DNA of 64,000 nt from Tetrapyrgos nigripes (lineage: Eukaryota; Basidiomycota; Agaricomycetes; Agaricales; Campanellaceae). Positions 10,891-22,463 of the stretch are shown in pieces. Under the pieces are notes generated by a model. The model was not told where the DNA came from, made no database searches, and was given only the letters and a program-made list of their open reading frames with translations. How positions within the stretch are numbered: the first letter of the stretch is position 1; every line of letters starts with the position of its first letter. The DNA lies in contig JAACJM010000369.1 of NCBI GenBank assembly GCA_013368315.1, forward strand, positions 1 through 64,000, read 5' to 3'. A program made the position numbers and the translations under genes.

Positions 10891-13800
10891 TCAAGCCATA
10901 TGACCTAATCGCCTCTCAATTTCCGATTGAGAAGATATACCCTGAGTCCTGATCGGCATATATAACGGGCAACCGGCAACAGGTGGAAGCTGGTTGAAAT
11001 CACCAGCAGCAACTAAAAATATGCCGCCAAAATACTCGTCATGATTCTCTGTAGCAAAACGCAGAGCTGCATCAATCTGCGCAAAAAGGCCCACATCAAC
11101 CATTGAAACTTCATCCACGAAAAGTAAGACAACGTCTTTCCATTCAGCTCTCAGTTGTTCTCTTTTTTTGACGTTGATACAGACGGTGTAATCTTCTTCT
11201 GATTCTCCAAGTTTACGGTTACCTTTCCCTTTCTCTTTGGATTTGATTTGTATTCCTAAACCCTTGTGGATGGTCATGCCATTAATTAGAGAAGCAGCTC
11301 GACCGGTAGGAGTGAGAAAACGTATCCGATGATCCATACCATATAATTTCATTACTTCCTGAACAGATTTGACAACATGAGTTTTGCCAGTGCCTCCAGG
11401 TCCAGTAAGAAACATGCGTAAGGGGTCTTTGGTCAATTCTTCTGGGTCCTGAAATATGTATCGTTGTAAAAAACGAGAAGCAATGATATAAAAAGACTGA
11501 TATTGTTTCTCATTTAAAGAATTTTTGTCTGCTACATATTTCAGAACTTGAGAAGGCATCATGGCTGTACTTGAAGCAGTTGTGAGTGGTTGAATCAGTT
11601 CAGTTTTCGGTATGACGGATTCAAACTCAGAAGGTCGGTAAGTGCGAGCAGAATTGAGGTCAAACGAGATGTTGGGGCAGTTGGTAGGCGTGAGAACTTG
11701 AGAGGAAGGATTTGAAACGGCGCATCGAAGGGTGGCTTTATCTGAAGCTGCCTTTTTGTACAGTGAAGTCCAATTGTCAAGGTTCGTTTTGGAGAGACTA
11801 GGAAGTACTGTTGAAGATCCCAAAGTGCTTGAGGAATTGATGTGGTGGTCAGAAGCAGGTGGCATGAGCCATTGACATGCGCGTAAATTTGTGATCAACG
11901 AATCGTGGTGTTGAAAGCCATAGGCAATGTCTGCAGTGCTAGATGTTACGTCTATATCATCTTCTTCAGATTGAAACATTTTTCTCATAGATCGTAAAGT
12001 ATCTGACATTTTTTTGGACTTGTCTGATTGCTTACAAATCCGTTCAGCGTCTCTTTTGTCTTCACATTTGTGGATAGCTTCCCAGTTTGAAATGACACGC
12101 TGTGAAAATGGAGAGAATTGATAAGATTCAAATTCTTGATCAATAGACGAAGCAATCAATGGCATTTGTGGACCAAAAGGTTTGAAATGTGCAAGCGAAA
12201 ATAATTTATGTTCACTTGAACCAAAGCGTGGAACACCTTTTCCAATGATAATTGGCACTCGTTCTTTCCAGGGTTCAGAGGGAAAGTCATTTGAGATTAA
12301 TACCAAATCATGTGTATTATGCAGAGGATGGTGTGGAAGGAATCGAAAACGGGGACGGATGTTGGAACGGTGGCTTTTCAACTCCCGCTTTCTCTCAATG
12401 GTCATGGAACGTGTGAAATCGTAGAAGGAGATTTGTGAAAGTTGCTCGTCTCTGAACCAATAGTTTAGTACTTGATTAGTTGTCTTGATGGAACCTTGGT
12501 CATCAATTTGCACGCGTATACGGGGAGCTAGACAATCCACGTCATCAGGATCATTGTTGATCTGGTGAGAAGGTAGAAGATTTGTGTATTGGTTTGAAAC
12601 GAAATCGAGTAACAATGCAGACTGCAGTGGAGTAGTTGCGTGGGAGGGAAGAGTGTCATCCAGACCGCGGAGATAACGAGCAGCTTGTTGGGTGTGTATT
12701 CGTTGTTGTGAAGTAAGTTGGGAAATGCACTTTTGCAGTATCCGTTTTGTATCAGCTAGGGGAAAAGCTTCAGGATCTTTCTTGTGCAAATTTTCCAGAG
12801 AAGCCATAGCTTTTGACATCAATGACAGTATGTCACCTGTGGACAAGGGATTTTTGGTAATGTAGTCTGTTATGTAGAACATTGCTGCTTTGGCAGCTTT
12901 TCCAGACAGTATGCATTTTAGATTGTGATTGTGGCGGGTGAAGACAAGGATGATTGGGTTGTGGTAATTGACGTCGGGATCTCGAATCGGAAGATATATA
13001 GCGTTTGTGTCAGGTTCAAACTCGCATCTTGATTGGAGTTCATGTGGATACCCAAATCTACAAGCCGAGCCAGGTGGTCTTCCTTTGAAACAAACGCCTT
13101 GGCAACGATGGCGTTGTACCTTTTCACCAAGTTTTTTGTGCTCGTATTGGAAGGTATCATCCCAGTTATGTGCAATGTCCGGATCTGAATACTGATTGAT
13201 CGAAGGTGGGACAGGAGGTCTCTCTGCGTGGGGCTCAACATTTTTATCGTCGTAGTATTCAATATTGGGCAAATGATGACAAATGAGACGATCGAAAAAG
13301 TTACAAAATCTGCGTTCAAAGTCCGGATCATTGCGCATTTTTGTGTGTATATCACTAGGGTTCATACCTCCAACAAGCCAAATCTCGAAGTGTCCGTGGA
13401 ATTCTCCGCGTTCAGTCAATTCAAGTGTACCATAGAACGCTCTGAGTTTACCAAAAATACCTCCAGCTTCAGTAGATCTTCTTTTCTCAAAATCCCAGCC
13501 TAAAAGATGTTGAAACGCCATCTTGAATGAAAATTGGAAAAAGTCTGCGCCTGCGACAGGATCACGAGAAAGCCGGCGAGCGCGCTCATATCTCGAAACC
13601 AGTTTGGGAAACATTTGAGTGAGATCAACAGAGGTATCACCATAAATGACTTGGAAAATCGGACTGTGTACTGCACAAGGATTGAATGTAAAAAATAGCT
13701 GAGGCAAACCAAAGTACGCAAAGTATGATCGGATTTCATTTCGAGTGTGTACTTTCGCTGATTGTGAACCTGGTATTCTTGCAGCAACAGCATTGACTTT

Positions 13801-15235
13801 TTTCAGTAGCTGAAATCCGACTTTGTCTTGAGAAGACATGGTTTGGAGGTAACCTTCCTTTTCAACTCTCTTAGCGAGTTTATTGAGACTTTCTGATGTC
13901 AGAGAATCGAAAGCGTTGGCAACAGAAGATAGGGATTGGCTAGAAGTAGTTAGATGGATGCGGAGATGAGCAGACCGTCGTTGCATGATACCAAAAACCA
14001 CAAACAAAAATGAATAGTGATATCGGATAGATCTGTCATTCAAATTCAATAAATAGTTTGCATGAGTTTCAAAGGTTACAAACGGTTTACGATCACGATT
14101 TTCAAAACCTCCAGTACCGAAAGGAAACAAAGTGGGAAACATACCACATATCAAATCTGGATTGTTGTATTCTGATATGAATGAGTAACTGTGATGAATG
14201 GCAAGGTCAGGAACAGACCGATCGCAATTAGTATTGACATTCCGTAAAGCTGATGATACCATCGACCGAGCAGGAATCTTAGTACATTCGGGATCATGTA
14301 CACCAAGATGTTCTAAAATGGCTTCTCGGTGCTCGGAATAAGCTTCTAACTGATTTTGATCGGCGTCAGGATCCAGGAAAGTGGCATTCGGATGTTCGGA
14401 AAAGCAAGAGGATTCTTGATTGAAAATTGTTTGAGCGTCAGAGCTATGATCATAAATGATACGATCTTGTAGACCGGGTAAAATATCGTTGTCCAGATAC
14501 ATGTTCAAGATAGCGGCACAGGGAGGAGGAAGTTTGTGGTATAAACGGTTGTGCAGGAAAAGAAAATTCAACAATGTCCAAATAACTGATTTACGCACCA
14601 TTAACTGCTTTATTTGTCGTAATTCTTGCAGTGTCAGTTTTTTGGGACCGACGAAGACCACACTAATCATGTTGTTGAGGTCGTTGGGTGTCCAAGGTAG
14701 AACGTTGGCAGTAGAAACGGTATTTAGTTCAAAAGCACAAGCATTACCATGAAGTACACGTGGTTGGTCCTCTTCAAGTGAACCATAGAGACGCAAAACA
14801 TGAACGGTAGTATGATAGATTGCACATACCATCTCTTCAGCCCAAGTGATGTTTAAATCTCGTAATTCAAATGGCAATTCCCCTCTATACAAGTTATTGG
14901 CAAGTGACAGTGCTGGTAAACTGCTCTTCGAAAGAGAGGCAAGACATGAATGGCATAAATACACTTTGACACCTTGATCAGTAGAGAGCACACCTTTTTT
15001 CGAAAGCAACGCGCCATTCAATGAGGAGTCGGCATATGTAAAAGTATCTGGAGAAGCGTGAGACACGATGAAAGGATCAATCCGTTTCAAAAGTGTAAGA
15101 CTAGGAAAATCCAAAACTGCAAGGTATTGGCCTGAATGTTCAAAGTCATCACAAGCACAGCACACACAGCATATAGCAGGGATATAGATAGTCTTCTGGC
15201 GGTAGACACGCAGCTCAATATCGTAGAGATAGGTA
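10891..15235 (-). pseudogene. Helitron Rep nuclease and PIF1 helicase segment
   Basis: This is an uninterrupted frame of about 1,440 codons. It begins with a Cys-rich cluster near 15150. The Helitron-like N-terminal domain follows, with NPDLICGMFPTLFPFGTGGF near 14150. The HUH metal-binding motif HGHFEIW lies near 13380-13400 and the catalytic double tyrosine FYITDYITK near 12855-12880. The helicase part has Walker A GPGGTGKT near 11380-11405 and Walker B LLFVDEVSM near 11107-11131, followed by GDFNQLPP. It stops at TGA (10893-10891) inside a helicase sequence that plainly continues downstream as KNITTVISLSEQKRMAED. Family members usually have Trp at that position, so TGG to TGA is the likely change. 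With the stop, the product would lack the last helicase motifs. Confidence 0.85.
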
Positions 15236-16235
15236 CCTCCTGAGGCCAGTGCTGTCTTTGTTCCAAGTAATCTAGCATGTACATATCAGCTTGATCAAAA
15301 ATGGGAGCACGTAAATTTTGCAATTCAGCATCCGAAATACTACAATTGTCTTCACCATGTTCAAACAAGTTTTCAGTTACCAAGCCAAACGTATGGGCAA
15401 GCACTTTGCAGATAACCGAAAGTCGATCTTCAGACACGAAGGAAGAACAAGGAGTACCAGGAAAGTAAAATAAAAAAACTTGAGCTAGATCATCATTTAA
15501 TAGACTGGATAATACCTTGAACCGAGCAACAAAGAAACGACATAGGATATCCGATAAGACGTTTGATCGGCCTTGAAAATCCTGTGTATGAACGTGGTAT
15601 TCAACGCCGTCGTATTTTGTCCTGGTTTTGACTGGGATTGATGTAATAAATTCACCTAGTGAATCCAAAGACTCGAATGAGCGTGCAATACAATCTGCAT
15701 TGTCAGGATTGAGGAGCCAATGATCATAATCCTTAATCATTCCAGGTCGGATTACACCATACAGCACTTTTTCACCAAAAACATGGCTGAAACCTGCTCC
15801 AAGTTTCTGGTCTACAAAGAGATAGTGTGTGTGGTATTCGTGTTCAGCAATGGGCAACACGAGGTTATCAACAATGAAATTGGTTATCAATTCAGCTCGC
15901 ACACATTTGAGTAGCTTCTTTGGAGCATTGGGATCAATACGACAATGTATATGAGATAGTTCAACTACAGACAGCTGCTCCAAAAATTGACTCAGCCTTT
16001 CAGCAGAAAGTGTGAGAAAGCTGGGGCGAGAAGCAGCTGCTTGACGAAGGGAGTCACAAAGCGTCATGGCGGGTAGTAAACGATCCTTGGATATGGAGCG
16101 GAATGGTATATATAAATCGGCTACAGAACTACAAAGAACATTCCTCTGATGCACAGAGGAAACCGGAGAAAGATGGTTGCAGGTGACCTCGATCGATGTC
16201 CGAAACTGTCGGGAGATCGAGCATGAGACCGCCAC
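15087..16235 (-). pseudogene. Helitron protein, N-terminal segment
   Basis: This is the first of the Helitron segments. The frame runs from MAVSCS at 16235 (another possible start is MTLCDSLRQ, about 57 codons in). It encodes a region with no catalytic motif that I recognise, up to roughly LEQRQHWPQ near 15240. There the good reading switches frame to GGTYLYDIELRVYRQKTIY and continues into the cysteine cluster ICCVCCACDDFEH, which opens the Rep segment. No GT-AG intron in the right phase explains the switch, so I read it as a frameshift. The tail of this frame beyond 15235 is a shadow of the next segment. Confidence 0.6.
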
Positions 16236-16566
16236 CTCTATAACAGCAAATCAACGAATTATCAAGGAATATTGAGGTTTATACCACCACGAGCTCTTTA
16301 GACAGCCATGACATTGCGCTGCAGGCTGACAACAACTACTTGATGGTCGATGAAAGTTTGCGGAAAGGCATTAGAAGAGTATAACTTCCTACGGAGATCT
16401 CCGATAACATTTAAACTCCCCTCGGCTGATGCGGCAGCTCCACTCGGTTGGACACTCCCTCTTCCTCCCTTCGGTCGGAGTCGAGGACCCATGGGACAAT
16501 GTGACTATATTAAGGGTCAATTTCACGTGATTTTTCCGCGTCCAAATGCCTCTTTCAACGTTTTAT

Positions 16567-17500
16567 CACTGGAGGCGAGCTCATGGGAAGCAGACATCGA
16601 CTTTTGACCTGCTTCACCACCGGTAATCATAAGGATGGGCCCAAGAGTAGATCTACTTTGTGTAGCTAGATCTTAGATTGAAATAAATTGATCCAAAAGA
16701 CCATTGTGAATATCAAGTGAGAGAATTGAATGTATCTACAAGTGGTACAAGGTACTACATGACAACAGGTCTAACAGGTATTGTGTACACATGTCCAGAC
16801 GTGTTCATTGTGAGATGTGTTTACTGCAATACAAAATCATACTAAATACAGACACCCTAGGGAGACTTGTAGAACGACTCATTACACAACGACAACAAAA
16901 CCGAAAGCATTCAAAACGAGCAAATTTGAAAGCAAATTCCAAAACAAATGCATTAAGTGCACCTCACTCCCTTCGTCTCTACGACTCGCTTTGCTGTTTC
17001 GATGACCTCGGCAACTGCATCCAATCTGAAATCCAGCTTCATGAGAAACTCTTCCTGATGCACCACAGAACAATCGGGGCACGTTCTGACGATCTTGGTG
17101 GCGTATTGCAGTATGTGTTGATGGACTTCACGTTCTATGGTAAAAAGTAAGTAGTTTTTTAACAATTGAAACCATACACAACGCACCGACGGCGTACGCT
17201 GTGGTCCTATCAAGGACCTTTACCGAATACACCAGCCTGAAGCCCTTGGACTGATGTCCCCTCCTCCATTCCCCGAGTCTGGTTTCGGGCGTGTGTCCCG
17301 TGGACCCGATTTTATACTCCAGTTTATCGCTGCCCTCGTTTAAGGCAAAGACGTATACGACGGAATCCATCGGCTCGCTCGTAGAACCGAGACTTGGCCA
17401 GTAAACGCGGAACACGGAAAACTAGCTAGCGTTAGAAAATAGCAAGTAAAACAGAATAACTCGCATACCATGCTCAAGAGGTGGTCTTGTCTGGCAACGT
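16567..17500. mobile_element. GIY-YIG-bearing TIR element, copy A (one end seen)
   Basis: The segment starts at 16567 with CACTGGAGGCGAGCTCAT, the same terminal sequence that bounds the element at 32529-33077. From there to about 16890 it is the reverse complement of 32735-33077, allowing for small indels. It continues through a region deleted in the other copy into the GIY-YIG gene (17215-17400 matches 32567-32729). The opposite terminal repeat was not found between 17.4 and 19.3 kb, so the right boundary is unknown. The left terminus lies about 330 bp beyond the Helitron N-terminal frame. Confidence 0.6.
16953..17469 (-). CDS. GIY-YIG (T5orf172/Mug113-like) domain protein, partial
   Basis: Minus-strand exons join well. 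An exon ends with ARQDHLLSM at 17469, the next runs 17421-17187 and the last 17134-16953 (stop at 16953). The joined protein reads VVYVFALNEGSDKLEYKIGS, then TRLGEWRRGH about ten residues on, then AYAVEREVHQHIL. The order (VYVFALN in place of GIY, YKIGST in place of YIG, a conserved Arg, then Glu) matches the T5orf172/Mug113 branch of GIY-YIG nucleases, with the Glu of AYAVERE as the candidate metal ligand. The 5' exon or exons are not resolved. A frame with a glycine run encoded by a (CCA)n microsatellite lies upstream at 17474-17737 but does not join in phase. A truncated copy sits at 32567-32729. Confidence 0.6.
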
Positions 17501-17580
17501 TGGGGGGGCGACGTGAGCAGTGAGGCGGGAGGTGGTCAGGTGGTTATTTGTCGCGCTAGACGCGTCTCCTTCAAAGCTTC

Positions 17581-17610
17581 CATCACCACCACCACCACCA
17601 CCACCACCAT
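17581..17610. repeat. (CCA)n microsatellite
   Basis: About nine tandem CCA/ACC triplets. On the minus strand they would encode a glycine run in the frame 17474-17737. Confidence 0.9.
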
Positions 17611-17737
17611 CGTCGTGAGACAGATAAATCGTATGCGCCGTGTCCTTTTCCTCGCTGGCATAATCACAGTGTTGTCCACTCTCAGGCCAAAATCGTCGGA
17701 GTCCAACCCAGGAATGTGTGTCGGTCGGGTCATCCAA

Positions 17738-18586
17738 AAGCTGGAGATATCGAGGTCACTACGACCATTGGCCAGGAAACGGTAGATATTGGAGACGATG
17801 AGGAGGTGTATGGAGAATCCCGGGACATTGAGAGAGGGTCATGAAGGAAGATAGGTAGACTCGGCGGGAACGTATGCTTCTATGTTCTGCAATGGTAATG
17901 GTACGTTTGAGTTATTGTCTCAGCACGACGACCTCTATGCTAATCGTCGTCCTTTTCCACAAACCTACTATTATCATTCTCACTTCCTCTTGACTCAAGA
18001 ATCTTATCAATCATCTCATTAACCAACCTCTCTGCATCATCCAACTTCTTCCTCTCTGGTCCAGGTTCATTGTGCAACCCTAATCCAGCTTGCATTCGGT
18101 CTCGCCTAGAACACTACCGTTCATATCTCGACCCAGAACGTGACAATGTTCTGACCCATACTCGCCAAACTCCCAGTACATTGAGGTAGCAATGTATGTC
18201 TCAGGTGCTTCAGTTGGGTCCAGTCGCTGAAGATGCAGTTTTCCTTCCTCATTCCAGACACAGGACAAGCAATATGTTAATTTTGACACGTCTGAGGCCA
18301 TATCGACCGGTCTCCCTGCTGCTGCATATGACCGTTTCCACGCAATACCGGTACTTCCTCACCTTCTCCCATCACCACTTCTCCCTCCGCTTCCCATTCA
18401 AGTGCTCGGTTAAGACGGGGAGTTTCTCACTATCATCCGTGTGTCCAACAAGCAACTCGATAGGCACCCTCCATCTTCCTCCTCCATGGACATCCGTCAG
18501 CGATGAATTCTTGAAAGGATGTATGAAAGGAGTCTCTGCATTCCTTGTCCATGGCTATGTCTGTTCATCATGTTAGAGGGTACGGC
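17738..18586. other. Possible gene debris, unassigned
   Basis: Minus-strand frames here look protein-like but belong to no family I recognise. Examples are TYIATSMYWEFGEYGSEHCH (18080-18301) and, one frame shift later, PERKKLDDAERLVNEMIDK (about 18060-17990). They may be another captured or decayed gene piece. No complete gene can be built. Confidence 0.35.
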
Positions 18587-18735
18587 CACTCCAAAGACAA
18601 TTCCGGCCAGACGCACCAAAGGACCGGCCTCTCCAGAAATCGCAGTCGATCCCTTCCTTGTCGATTACCTCAGTAACGAGGTTCAGCGTATCTATCTCGT
18701 TCTTCAGGATCTTCAACGTCTGCTTCCTGGTGAAT
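18587..18735 (-). pseudogene. FAD-dependent oxidoreductase (DAO family) fragment
   Basis: The minus strand reads KILKNEIDTLNLVTEVIDKE and then GIDCDFWRGRSF, a segment typical of basidiomycete DAO-type FAD oxidoreductases (the stretch after the FAD-binding GAGGRNGG region). Only about 50 codons are recognisable, followed by a stop. No FAD-binding motif precedes it. It abuts and slightly overlaps, in another frame, the dihydroxyacetone-kinase fragment, so the two pieces were joined by rearrangement. Confidence 0.5.
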
Positions 18736-18925
18736 GTAGTAGCAACACACCATCAGCTACAACGATATTTTCCACTGTCAACCCATCTACTTTCGCCTTT
18801 TCAATGGCTGACCCGAAATTGAGGCAGTCGCCCGTATAGTTATTGATTATGGCTAAAACTTGTTTGAAGGGGGTGTTAGGATCTGTACCGGTAAACGTCA
18901 CTAGACGAAGTGCATAGGCGGGTTG
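18713..18925 (-). pseudogene. Dihydroxyacetone kinase (DhaK domain) fragment
   Basis: The minus strand reads VLAIINNYTGDCLNFGSAIE, then KAKVDGLTVENIVVADGV. This matches the DhaK domain, where the family has KNYTGDRLNFGLAAE and a VVVxDDV loop. About 65 codons are recognisable. The sequence turns non-homologous after LLLHSPGSRR, where RRGLAGT would be expected. The catalytic His region and the DhaL domain are absent, so this is a fragment of a metabolic gene and not a working kinase. Confidence 0.65.
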
Positions 18926-19600
18926 GAAGTATGGAGGAGTTGATGAGGGAGGTGGTGAAGCGTGAATGCTGATAATATTCTCTTGTAATGATATATATGT
19001 ATCGCAATCGTTATGACTGTCGGAATTGCTTTGAGTATATACCGTGTTGTGTTTTCTAGCCGAATAGTACATGGTCACAATTACAGTAAGATAGACCTGT
19101 ATGAAACCGAATAGTCAGCTTGGAAAGATATTATCTGGGAAGGATAACGCACCTGAAGAACACAACGAACTCCACTCAACATCTAGGCAGTAGCAGCGGC
19201 TTCAGCAATTGTGAGATTCTTCATCGCATCCTCAAACTTCTCAGACTCGCTATAGGACTGGTCAAGATGAAGGTGTAGGTGTAGGTGTATGAGCATATTC
19301 TGAATTTGCATACACTAATGTCGGCTATCTTGCATAATTGCCAGTTTGAGACTATCGCCGACCTTCTTTGTCTCTCTCATTTGACTGACCCAAATGGGCA
19401 AGGACAGTGGTAGATAAAGAAGACTCTGAAAGGCCCTCCGGACAAAGGTTTGCTTGTCCTCACAAAGACAGTGGCAAAAGATTTGCAAGGAGAAAATGGG
19501 ACAGCCTGGAGGTGAAGCCACTTAATGAGCCACTGGTCTTTGAGGATTTCACCAACATATAAACGCTGAGCATCGTTTTACACCATCGTGCTCATTCCCA
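18926..19600. other. No recognisable gene
   Basis: The strand reading FEDAMKNLTIAEAAATA on the minus strand near 19190-19245 looks coding but cannot be assigned. The rest shows no feature apart from a GTAGGTGTAGGTGTAGGTG run near 19270-19290. Confidence 0.4.
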
Positions 19601-22463
19601 ATGCCGCCTCCTAAGTCTGGTTCTAAGCCTCCTCCCAAGCGTCCTTCCAAGTGTCCTACCAAACCAGCCACTTCGGGGCCTGCTAAGCCTCCTTCTTCCA
19701 AGCCATCTTCCACCAAACCGGCCACTTCCAAGCCTGCTAAGGCTCCTTCTTCCCAGCAGCCCTCTTCCAAGCCATCTTTCACCAAACCGGCCACTTCCAA
19801 GCCTGCCAAGGCTCCTTCTTCCCAGCCACCCCCTTCCAAGCCATCTTCCGACAAACCGGCCACTTCAAAGCCTACCAAGCCCTCTTCTTCCAAGCCATCT
19901 TCCAAGGCTCATTCCGAGCAAACATCTTGCCCTACTCGACCCTGGAAACCAAACCCGACATCCAGCACTCCTAAGAAGAAGAAAAAGGATGTGTTTCACC
20001 TATCCCGAGATGAAGTGCCATCAGACGCTAAAGGTACCATTGTGAGTTTCAATCTATCTTATGCGTTGAGAAGGTAGATACTCAAATGCTTTCACCATGC
20101 CTATAGCGGGCCTTTCAAATTCATGTATGTTTGTTGCTGGGCCTTTTCAGTGGAACCAGTGTCCCCCAACTACCATCGCCTCAGCTAAAGCAAAAGTTCG
20201 CAGCCCGATTCAAAAATCGTGAAGACTTTTCGACTCTAGTCAGAAAATTGGCCCATAGCTCTGTCCACAGCGTACAGTTGCAATGCATTCAAGAAGTGAG
20301 GACGAAATTTTACAGAAAATCTGCTCAAGGCAACAGTCTTGGCAATGACATAGGCATGGTAGGCGACTGGGGAATCCGAGTCGTCTTTTCGATGATGGAG
20401 TCGTATGGTTTTGAGCAGTTTTGCCCAGACTTGTCGGAGTCTCGCTCCTCACTCTACAACATCGGTCACCGAACCTTCACCATTGACACCTTCCAACAAG
20501 CATGTATGGTAGGAGGTTACGACCGCTTTGGTGTCGAGCCCGAGCTCTACGACAGCATCACTGTCCTCGCCAAGGCCTATGACAGCTATGTCTTTGGAAC
20601 CCTCAGGGATAAGGCGAGGCTAGATGCGAGGGATCCTGGAGCTCTGGATAGACGTGCAGATACTAATGCCATTGGAAAGCGGAGGCGAACGGTGCGTATT
20701 ATGGTCTCGTTCTTGTTCCGCTCATACTCACATAAAAAATCATTGTTTAGCTTGCAGCTGAGCGTGCACTGTATCTGCAGCTTCACCAATTCCCCAAAAG
20801 GGTCATCAAGGCAGTCTCAGGCAATTATTGCGCGTCAGAAGATGAAGGTCCCATTACAGACGAGGCTGGCAATGTCAAGTTAATCAACAATCGTGAATAT
20901 TACATCGTCAAGGAGGTTCCTGGACGTAATCCACTTGTTACTGCCTTTGTCCGCAGGCTCGACCAGGAGATAGCAAGGAGAGGGGGAAATGTAGGCAGTA
21001 TGGTTGAGCCTGAAGTTGGTGGGAGGAGGAAGGGCCGCTGCATTGTGGGCACAGCAGCTTCCAAACGACAGTGTATTGTCCCACAGCATCCCGAGTCGCC
21101 TCAGTCTATATACCTTCCCAACAATGTACCCCTCAACTTTTTCGACCCCGACTACTTCAACAATCTGTCTATTCTTGATCGTGCAAAGTATAGTCATAAG
21201 GCCTTCACAGCCTTTCCTCCTAATGTTAATGTCGACTGGTTATTTGCAAATATCGAAAAGTGGGCAAAGATCTCCGATCAAGACTTCAATTCGCTTTATG
21301 GTTCAGGGTCGTTCGCATACAAGTTTCCCACCTTGGAGGAAATCAAAATTTGGGGTAGGGGCAAAGAGGCATTTCAGGAGGAGCAAGATGACGCAGAGCA
21401 GGCAGAGTTTAGAGAAAATGTGGAGGCGGATTTCATGGCCAGGGCGACCGCCAGCAGAGGCAAGAAGAGAGCTCGTTCTGCGAAAAATGCCAGCGAGGAA
21501 AGCGGTGAAGATCTGTACTCTGAGGGGTACCGGCATGAGTATGAAGCTGACCAGAACGAAGACGAGGACGAAGACGAGGAATATACACCTTCCCAATTTA
21601 ACTCTGGTTCGTCTCGGGAGTCCAAACGTCGTCGTCGAGGGGAGAGACGCAATCAGATGGAGGAGGACGACGAGTCTGCAACGCATGGAGGTTATGAGAG
21701 CAGAGAAGAGTACGAGGAGGAGGAGGGGTATGACACGGAGGAGTACGATGAGCAGCAGGAGCAGGAGGAGTATGATGAGCAGCAGGAGGAGTACTATGAG
21801 GAGCAGGAGGAGTACGATGAGGAGCAGGGCGAATACTATGAGGAGGAGGAATACGATGAAGAGCAGGAGCAGGAGTACGAGGAAGCGTATGACGATGATT
21901 TCGATGATTTTCTGTCTGAGCAGGGCTTTGGCAACCAAGACAATCAAGGCGACGCTGAGGACAATTTTGAGATGGAGGGAGAGGAGGCGAATACTCCTGG
22001 GCCACAAAATGGCCCTCAAGAACCCCCACCACAGCCTGCCAACCCTTCTGCACCACCAAATGGCCAACCTTCTGATTGGTATACGCACACGTTTGGCCCT
22101 CAAGAACCCCAACCACAGCACCACGAGACATACTATCCTGAAGGGACATACTATCCCGAATATCCAGGCCATGGACAGTCCCAAGAACCCCCACCACAGA
22201 ATTACCAAGCATATGGAGAACACCCTGGATATCCAGCCTATGAACAGGCCTACACCTCCAACGCTTCGACTGCATATCCTGGTTATCCCACCAACAACAC
22301 AGACTGGAGATCCCATGCTTCAACCCCAACGTCCAACTCTTCGACTCCATATCCTGATTATCCCACCAACGATGCAGCCTGGAGCTCCCATGCTTCAACC
22401 CCAGCAGAGAATTTCAGTGACTCGGCATATCCTCCATATCAAGACGACAACTATTGGGGGTAA
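19601..22463 (+). CDS. Agaricomycete repeat-associated protein, unknown function
   Basis: Plus-strand multi-exon gene. The first exon (19601-20040) encodes a Pro/Ser/Lys-rich low-complexity tail built of KPATSKPAKAPSSQ-like repeats. A GTGAGT..CAG intron leads to about 20150, where two frames compete (WNQCPPTTIASAKAKV and, one base off, QKFAARFKNREDF), so a small frameshift may be present. The body continues with AQGNSLGNDIGMVGDWGIRV, FSMMESYGFEQFCPDL and YDSYVFGTLRDKARLDAR. A 56-base intron at about 20693-20749 is followed by LAAERALYLQLHQFPKRVIK and PGRNPLVTAFVRRLDQEI. The last exon ends in a strongly acidic, Tyr-Glu-rich stretch and a Pro/Tyr/Gln-rich tail, stop at 22463. This layout fits a large lineage-specific Agaricomycete family often found near transposons. 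I know of no function for it. Confidence 0.6.
19640..19905 (+). repeat. Coding tandem repeat, Ser/Pro/Lys-rich
   Basis: Imperfect copies of a unit of about 60 bases (CCTTCTTCC..AAGCC..TCTTCC..AAACCGGCCACTTC) encode KPSSTKPATSKPAKAPSSQ-type repeats. They give this part of the protein a disordered, basic character. Confidence 0.8.
21690..21900 (+). repeat. Acidic GAGGAG-rich coding repeat
   Basis: Irregular repetition of GAGGAGTACGATGAG-like units encodes runs of Glu, Tyr, Asp and Gln near the C-terminal third of the repeat-associated protein. The reverse strand shows a long leucine-rich open frame, which is a shadow of this composition. Confidence 0.8.

Larger units (their letters stand above)
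8753..16235 (-). mobile_element. Degenerate Helitron (Rep-PIF1 helicase-peptidase)
   Basis: This span contains the protein-coding core of a rolling-circle transposon on the minus strand. In order it has a cysteine-rich N-terminal region, a Helitron-like N domain, an HUH Rep nuclease with a two-tyrosine motif, a PIF1-type superfamily 1 helicase and a C-terminal cysteine-peptidase-like domain. Three lesions break one ancestral frame into four: a frame change near 15235, a TGA at 10891-10893 and a frame change near 10125. I could not place the 5'-TC and CTRR-3' ends. The 3' end should lie left of 8753, probably left of 6460 if the next gene is part of the element, and the 5' end between 16235 and 16567. 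Confidence 0.85.

Noticed and set aside
21303..22316. Long minus-strand frame with leucine/valine-rich product
   Set aside because: It is the reverse reading of the acidic coding repeat on the plus strand. The hydrophobic look comes from CTC/CTT codons opposite GAG/AAG.
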